Of a stretch of 9,191 nucleotides of DNA, positions 6,787 to 9,191 are shown in pieces. Source of the DNA: DASSBG01 sp965651365 (lineage in GTDB: Bacteria > Pseudomonadota > Gammaproteobacteria > Xanthomonadales > Rhodanobacteraceae); assembly GCA_965651365.1 (NCBI GenBank), contig CBFGSA010000112.1:1-9191 (forward strand), written 5' to 3'. A program made the position numbers and the translations under genes. Every line of letters starts with the position of its first letter. Positions within the stretch are counted from its first letter, which is position 1. The notes under the pieces are model-generated. The model made no database searches and had not been told where the DNA came from. It saw only the letters and a program-made list of their open reading frames with translations.

Positions 6787-8529
6787 ATGGTTACCGACAG
6801 CCCCACAGCCGAAAAGCCCCGCGAAGCCGCCAGTCTGCCACCCTCGGTGGACGAGCGCATCTGCCAGTTTCTGGTCGAGCGCGGCCGTCTGAAGGAAAAC
6901 GACCTGGTGCGCGCCCGTCGCGTTCGCCAGGAATCGACCGAAGACGGCAGCCTCAGCGCGCTGCTGGCGCGCCTGGGTTTGGTGTCCGAGCGGGTCATGG
7001 CCGAATCCACCGCCGAGCTGCTGGATCTGCCGCTGAAACAGGTCGGCGACCTGCCCGATGCGCCGCCGGCTGATGTGCAGATGTCGGTGCGTTTCATGAA
7101 GCAGCACCATCTCGTGCCGTACGACGAGAACGAGGACGGCGTGGATCTGTTGGTGGCTGATCCGGCCGACAGCTATGCCATCGAGGCGGCCGAGCTGGCT
7201 TGCGGCAAGCCCTGCCGCGTGTCGATCGGTCTGCGCAGCGAACTCGACGACGTGATCGAGCGCTACTACGGTCAGGGCCGCTCGGCCATGGGCACCATCG
7301 TCGAGAACCTGGCCGAGGACGCGCGCGGCGAGGACGATGTCGAGCACCTGCGTGATCTGGCCTCCGAGGCGCCGGTGATCCGCCTGGTCAACCTGATCAT
7401 CCAGCGCGCCGTCGAGCAGCGCGCTTCGGACATCCACATCGAGCCGTTCGAAAGCCGGCTCAAGGTACGCTACCGCATCGACGGCGTTTTGCACGAGGTC
7501 GAGTCGCCGCCGGCCAGCTCCACCGCCGCCATCATCAGCCGCGTCAAGATCATGGCCAAGCTCAATATCGCCGAGCGTCGCCTGCCGCAGGACGGGCGCA
7601 TCATGATCCGGGTGCAGGGCAAGGAGCTGGACCTGCGCGTGTCCACCGTGCCGACCGCTCATGGCGAGTCGGTGGTGATGCGTATTCTCGATCGCGAGGC
7701 GATCGTTTTCGATTTCAGGAAGCTGGGTTTCACCGACCAGTTCCTGCCCAAATTTCTCGATGTGCTGCAACTGCCGCATGGCATCCTGTTGGTCACCGGT
7801 CCCACCGGCTCGGGCAAGTCGACCACGCTGTACACGGCGCTCAGCAAGCTCAATACCGCTGACGTCAAGATCATCACGGTCGAGGATCCGGTCGAGTACC
7901 AGCTCGAAGGCGTCAACCAGATCCAGGCCAAGCCGCAGATCGGCCTCGATTTCAGCCATGCGCTGCGCTCGATCGTGCGCCAGGATCCGGACATCATCAT
8001 GATCGGCGAGATGCGCGATCTGGAGACCGCGCGCATCGCCATCCAGTCGGCACTCACCGGCCACCTGGTGCTGTCGACCCTGCACACCAACAACGCCGCC
8101 GGCGGCATCACCCGCATGCTCGACATGGGCGTGGAGGATTACCTGCTGACCTCGACCATCAACGGCATTCTGGCCCAGCGCCTGGTGCGTCGGCTGGACA
8201 GCGATTTTGCCGAGGCCTACCAGCCGACGCCGGAAGTGATTGCCGAGTTCGGGCTTGAGCGCTTCACCAAGCAGCGCCCGATCCAGCTCTACAAGCCGGT
8301 GCCCGGCGACGGCAACCCTTCGGGCTACTTCGGCCGCACCACGATCATGGAGTTCCTGGTCATGACCGATGCCATCCGCCGTCAGATCATGGGCCACGCC
8401 GGCATGAGCGAGATCGAGGACCAGGCCCGTGCCGACGGCATGCGCACCATGTATGAAGACGGCCTGGTCAAATCCCTCAATGGCGTCACCACCATCGAGG
8501 AAGTCCTGCGCGTGACGCAGGAGGGGTAG
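6787..8529 (+). CDS. gspE: Type II secretion system ATPase GspE
   Basis: This 580-residue cytoplasmic motor hydrolyses ATP to drive pseudopilus assembly in type II secretion. It has an N-terminal GspE/PilB domain (about 25-165) that would contact GspL. The core follows: Asp box ASDIHIEP (213-220), Walker A GPTGSGKSTT (338-347), Walker B DIIMIGEMRD (402-411) and His box LTGHLVLSTLHTNN (423-436). AAAGGA at 6774-6779, 7 nt before ATG 6787, supports this start. The region after LAQRLVRRL (roughly 457-520) normally holds a CxxC...CxxC zinc motif but has no cysteines here; the equivalent stretch reads DSDFAEAY and VPGDGNPSGYFGRTTI. A PilB pilus ATPase is the alternative, but the Xanthomonadales-like order purL - membrane protein - gspE favours GspE. 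gspF, its usual partner, does not follow. Confidence 0.92.
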   Translation: MVTDSPTAEKPREAASLPPSVDERICQFLVERGRLKENDLVRARRVRQESTEDGSLSALLARLGLVSERVMAESTAELLDLPLKQVGDLPDAPPADVQMSVRFMKQHHLVPYDENEDGVDLLVADPADSYAIEAAELACGKPCRVSIGLRSELDDVIERYYGQGRSAMGTIVENLAEDARGEDDVEHLRDLASEAPVIRLVNLIIQRAVEQRASDIHIEPFESRLKVRYRIDGVLHEVESPPASSTAAIISRVKIMAKLNIAERRLPQDGRIMIRVQGKELDLRVSTVPTAHGESVVMRILDREAIVFDFRKLGFTDQFLPKFLDVLQLPHGILLVTGPTGSGKSTTLYTALSKLNTADVKIITVEDPVEYQLEGVNQIQAKPQIGLDFSHALRSIVRQDPDIIMIGEMRDLETARIAIQSALTGHLVLSTLHTNNAAGGITRMLDMGVEDYLLTSTINGILAQRLVRRLDSDFAEAYQPTPEVIAEFGLERFTKQRPIQLYKPVPGDGNPSGYFGRTTIMEFLVMTDAIRRQIMGHAGMSEIEDQARADGMRTMYEDGLVKSLNGVTTIEEVLRVTQEG

Positions 8530-8590
8530 CGTGATGTCCGGAGTTTCGATGCCAGAATTGCAGATTGCGCTGGCGCCTGTGCCTTGCGGA
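8519..8590 (+). pseudogene. Remnant start of a lost downstream gene
   Basis: A consensus AGGAGG (8519-8524), lying inside the last codons of gspE, sits 6 nt before GTG 8531 and 9 nt before ATG 8534. This is the layout of a coupled next gene. The peptide begins MMSGVSMPELQIALAPVPCG and then enters the heptamer array, after which the frame is only repeat-derived sequence. The opening does not resemble GspF (which usually starts with a short MPLFxYKA-type segment), so the lost gene is not identified. The frame stays open to about 9187 only because the repeats lack stops. Confidence 0.4.
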
Positions 8591-8618
8591 TCGGGACCGG
8601 GGACCGGGGACCGGGGAC
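8591..8618. repeat. Diverged heptamer array (GGGGACC)
   Basis: Units CGGGACC, then three GGGGACC, in direct tandem with exact 7-bp period. The unit differs from the GGGACTC array by about two bases and lacks GANTC. It begins 61 bp after the gspE stop. Confidence 0.85.
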
Positions 8619-8640
8619 CCGTTTTGCCGCGAGCTGGCGG

Positions 8641-9191
8641 TCAACTTTCGGTAACCGCCAGCCGTCCGGGGCCGGGTGCTGCGGAGAAGGCGCAACTGTC
8701 ACGCAGCTCCGTCGTCCTGGGGCCGAGCGCAGCGAGGAACCCGGGACTGTCACGCAGCTCCGTCGTCCTGGGGCCGAGCGCAGCGAGGAACCCGGGACTG
8801 TCACGCAGCTCCGTCGCCCTGGGGCCGAGCGCAGCGAGGAACCCGGGACCCATTTTGATCTTTTCCACAACGTCAGCGCGAGCAAGAAAATGGGTCCCGG
8901 GTTCCGGCCTGGCGGCCGGCCCCAGGACGACGAGACGAGCAACCCCCGGTCCCGAGCCAACAACCCGATCAGCGGCCCCCCCCCCCCAACCCCATAGACA
9001 CACCCCAACCGGGGCCCGGTGCCCCGTCCCCAGGACACAAGTAACCACTTGGCCGGCGCTGGCGCGCATCTGGCAGGTTTCGCCGCTACGGCGAATCTCG
9101 CCAGCCACTTCCTCGAGATCCTGGGCGTGGACGGTGATCGTATTGTTACCGCAGGCTCCATCTCCCAGCCAATACCCCAGCACATAAGGAT
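8641..9191 (-). CDS. Partial LAGLIDADG homing endonuclease / intein fragment, 5' end beyond window
   Basis: Read from the right edge, the frame gives (D)PYVLGYWLGDGACGNN, then ITVHAQDLEEVAGEI and a segment ending VVTCVLG near 9031. PYVLGYWLGDG is a good match to the first LAGLIDADG helix as found in intein endonuclease domains. After about 9031 the frame stays open to a stop at 8641, but only through the C-tract and repeat DNA, so the credible protein is about 53 residues. The second LAGLIDADG helix, the C-terminal splicing block and any downstream host sequence are absent. This suggests a gene truncated by the repeat region rather than a functional intein. The host gene is unknown because the start lies outside the window. 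A free-standing endonuclease is also possible. Confidence 0.55.
   Translation of the reverse strand, partial: PYVLGYWLGDGACGNNTITVHAQDLEEVAGEIRRSGETCQMRASAGQVVTCVLGTGHRAPVGVCLWGWGGGAADRVVGSGPGVARLVVLGPAARPEPGTHFLARADVVEKIKMGPGFLAALGPRATELRDSPGFLAALGPRTTELRDSPGFLAALGPRTTELRDSCAFSAAPGPGRLAVTES
8695..8847. repeat. Three tandem 51-bp repeats
   Basis: Units begin at 8695, 8746 and 8797, each starting ACTGTCACGCAGCTC and ending GGAACCCGGG. The first two appear identical and the third differs at one base (GTCGCC instead of GTCGTC). Since 51 is divisible by 3 and there are no stops, all three units are open in several frames, producing repetitive but probably meaningless peptides such as LGPSAARNPG. 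Most of each unit equals the left arm of the hairpin that follows, so the array looks like repeated copying of half of that element. Confidence 0.93.
8812..8932. repeat. 121-bp inverted-repeat element fused to the 51-bp array
   Basis: The left arm (8812-8856, CGTCG...CCTGGGGCC...GGAACCCGGGACCCATTTT) is complementary to the right arm (8887-8932, AAAATGGGTCCCGGGTTCC...GGCCCCAGGACGACG). The mismatches are concentrated in the centre of each arm, where the right arm has its own CCGGCC-TGGC-GGCCGG hairpin. The loop is about 30 bp. The architecture, with nested small hairpins within long arms, parallels the element at 233-342 although the sequence differs. It is probably a dispersed non-autonomous element and might act as a transcript end for gspE, but it lacks a classical terminator tail. 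Confidence 0.8.
8976..8987. repeat. 12-base C homopolymer
   Basis: Twelve consecutive C lie between the hairpin element and the endonuclease fragment. Such a tract is prone to slippage in the cell and to errors in sequencing, so reading frames crossing it on either strand cannot be trusted. Confidence 0.9.

Noticed and set aside
6772..8397. 541-codon minus-strand open frame
   Set aside because: It lies opposite gspE, whose motifs are all in the plus frame, and its His/Gln/Leu/Val-rich composition is typical of an antisense shadow.
8695..8932. CRISPR-like array
   Set aside because: The 51-bp units are contiguous with no unique spacers, and no cas genes are present.
8382..9185. 267-codon minus-strand open frame beginning at ATG 9185
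   Set aside because: It is in a different frame from the LAGLIDADG motif and overlaps the gspE end; its repeated peptides come from the 51-bp units.
8531..9187. 218-codon plus-strand open frame after gspE
   Set aside because: Beyond the first 20 codons it translates tandem repeats, a homopolymer and the antisense of the endonuclease fragment, so only the start region is kept as a remnant.

Overview
The window is high-GC gammaproteobacterial chromosome. The order dsbC - purL - small membrane protein - gspE (type II secretion ATPase) resembles the neighbourhood I recall from Xanthomonadales/Lysobacterales, so I infer a member of that group or a close relative (for example a Lysobacter- or Wenzhouxiangella-like organism). 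Species cannot be assigned from the sequence alone.

Layout. Positions 1-342 hold no gene. They contain a 12-unit heptamer array (31-114), a short REP-like palindrome (about 149-177) and a 110-bp inverted-repeat element (233-342). Positions 446-1030 (minus strand) carry a HicAB-type toxin-antitoxin locus. Its toxin is frameshifted by an apparent 2-bp deletion that places the toxin N-terminus in frame with the intact antitoxin. Positions 1052-1388 are intergenic. The plus-strand block then starts: dsbC (1389-2150), a strong intrinsic terminator (2192-2223), purL (2236-6147), a membrane protein resembling exosortase H-associated proteins that overlaps the purL stop by 4 bp (6144-6767), and gspE (6787-8529). 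After gspE the order breaks down: the expected gspF is absent. In its place are a ribosome-binding site leading into a ruined reading frame, a second heptamer array, three 51-bp tandem repeats running into a large hairpin, a 12-C tract, and at the right edge a minus-strand piece of a LAGLIDADG homing endonuclease or intein.

How the genes relate. purL is de novo purine biosynthesis and looks like a housekeeping gene sharing a transcript with the membrane protein and perhaps gspE. DsbC (periplasmic disulfide isomerase) and GspE (cytoplasmic motor of type II secretion) both belong to protein export. The XrtH-associated-like protein points to an exosortase surface-protein pathway elsewhere in the genome.

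The strongest unusual observations are four. The same heptamer family seen as an intergenic array is embedded in frame in purL. HicA and HicB have become one open frame. gspE lacks its tetracysteine zinc motif. A repeat-rich breakpoint after gspE is where an endonuclease fragment and a missing gspF coincide. I see no convincing new multi-gene defence or metabolic system.
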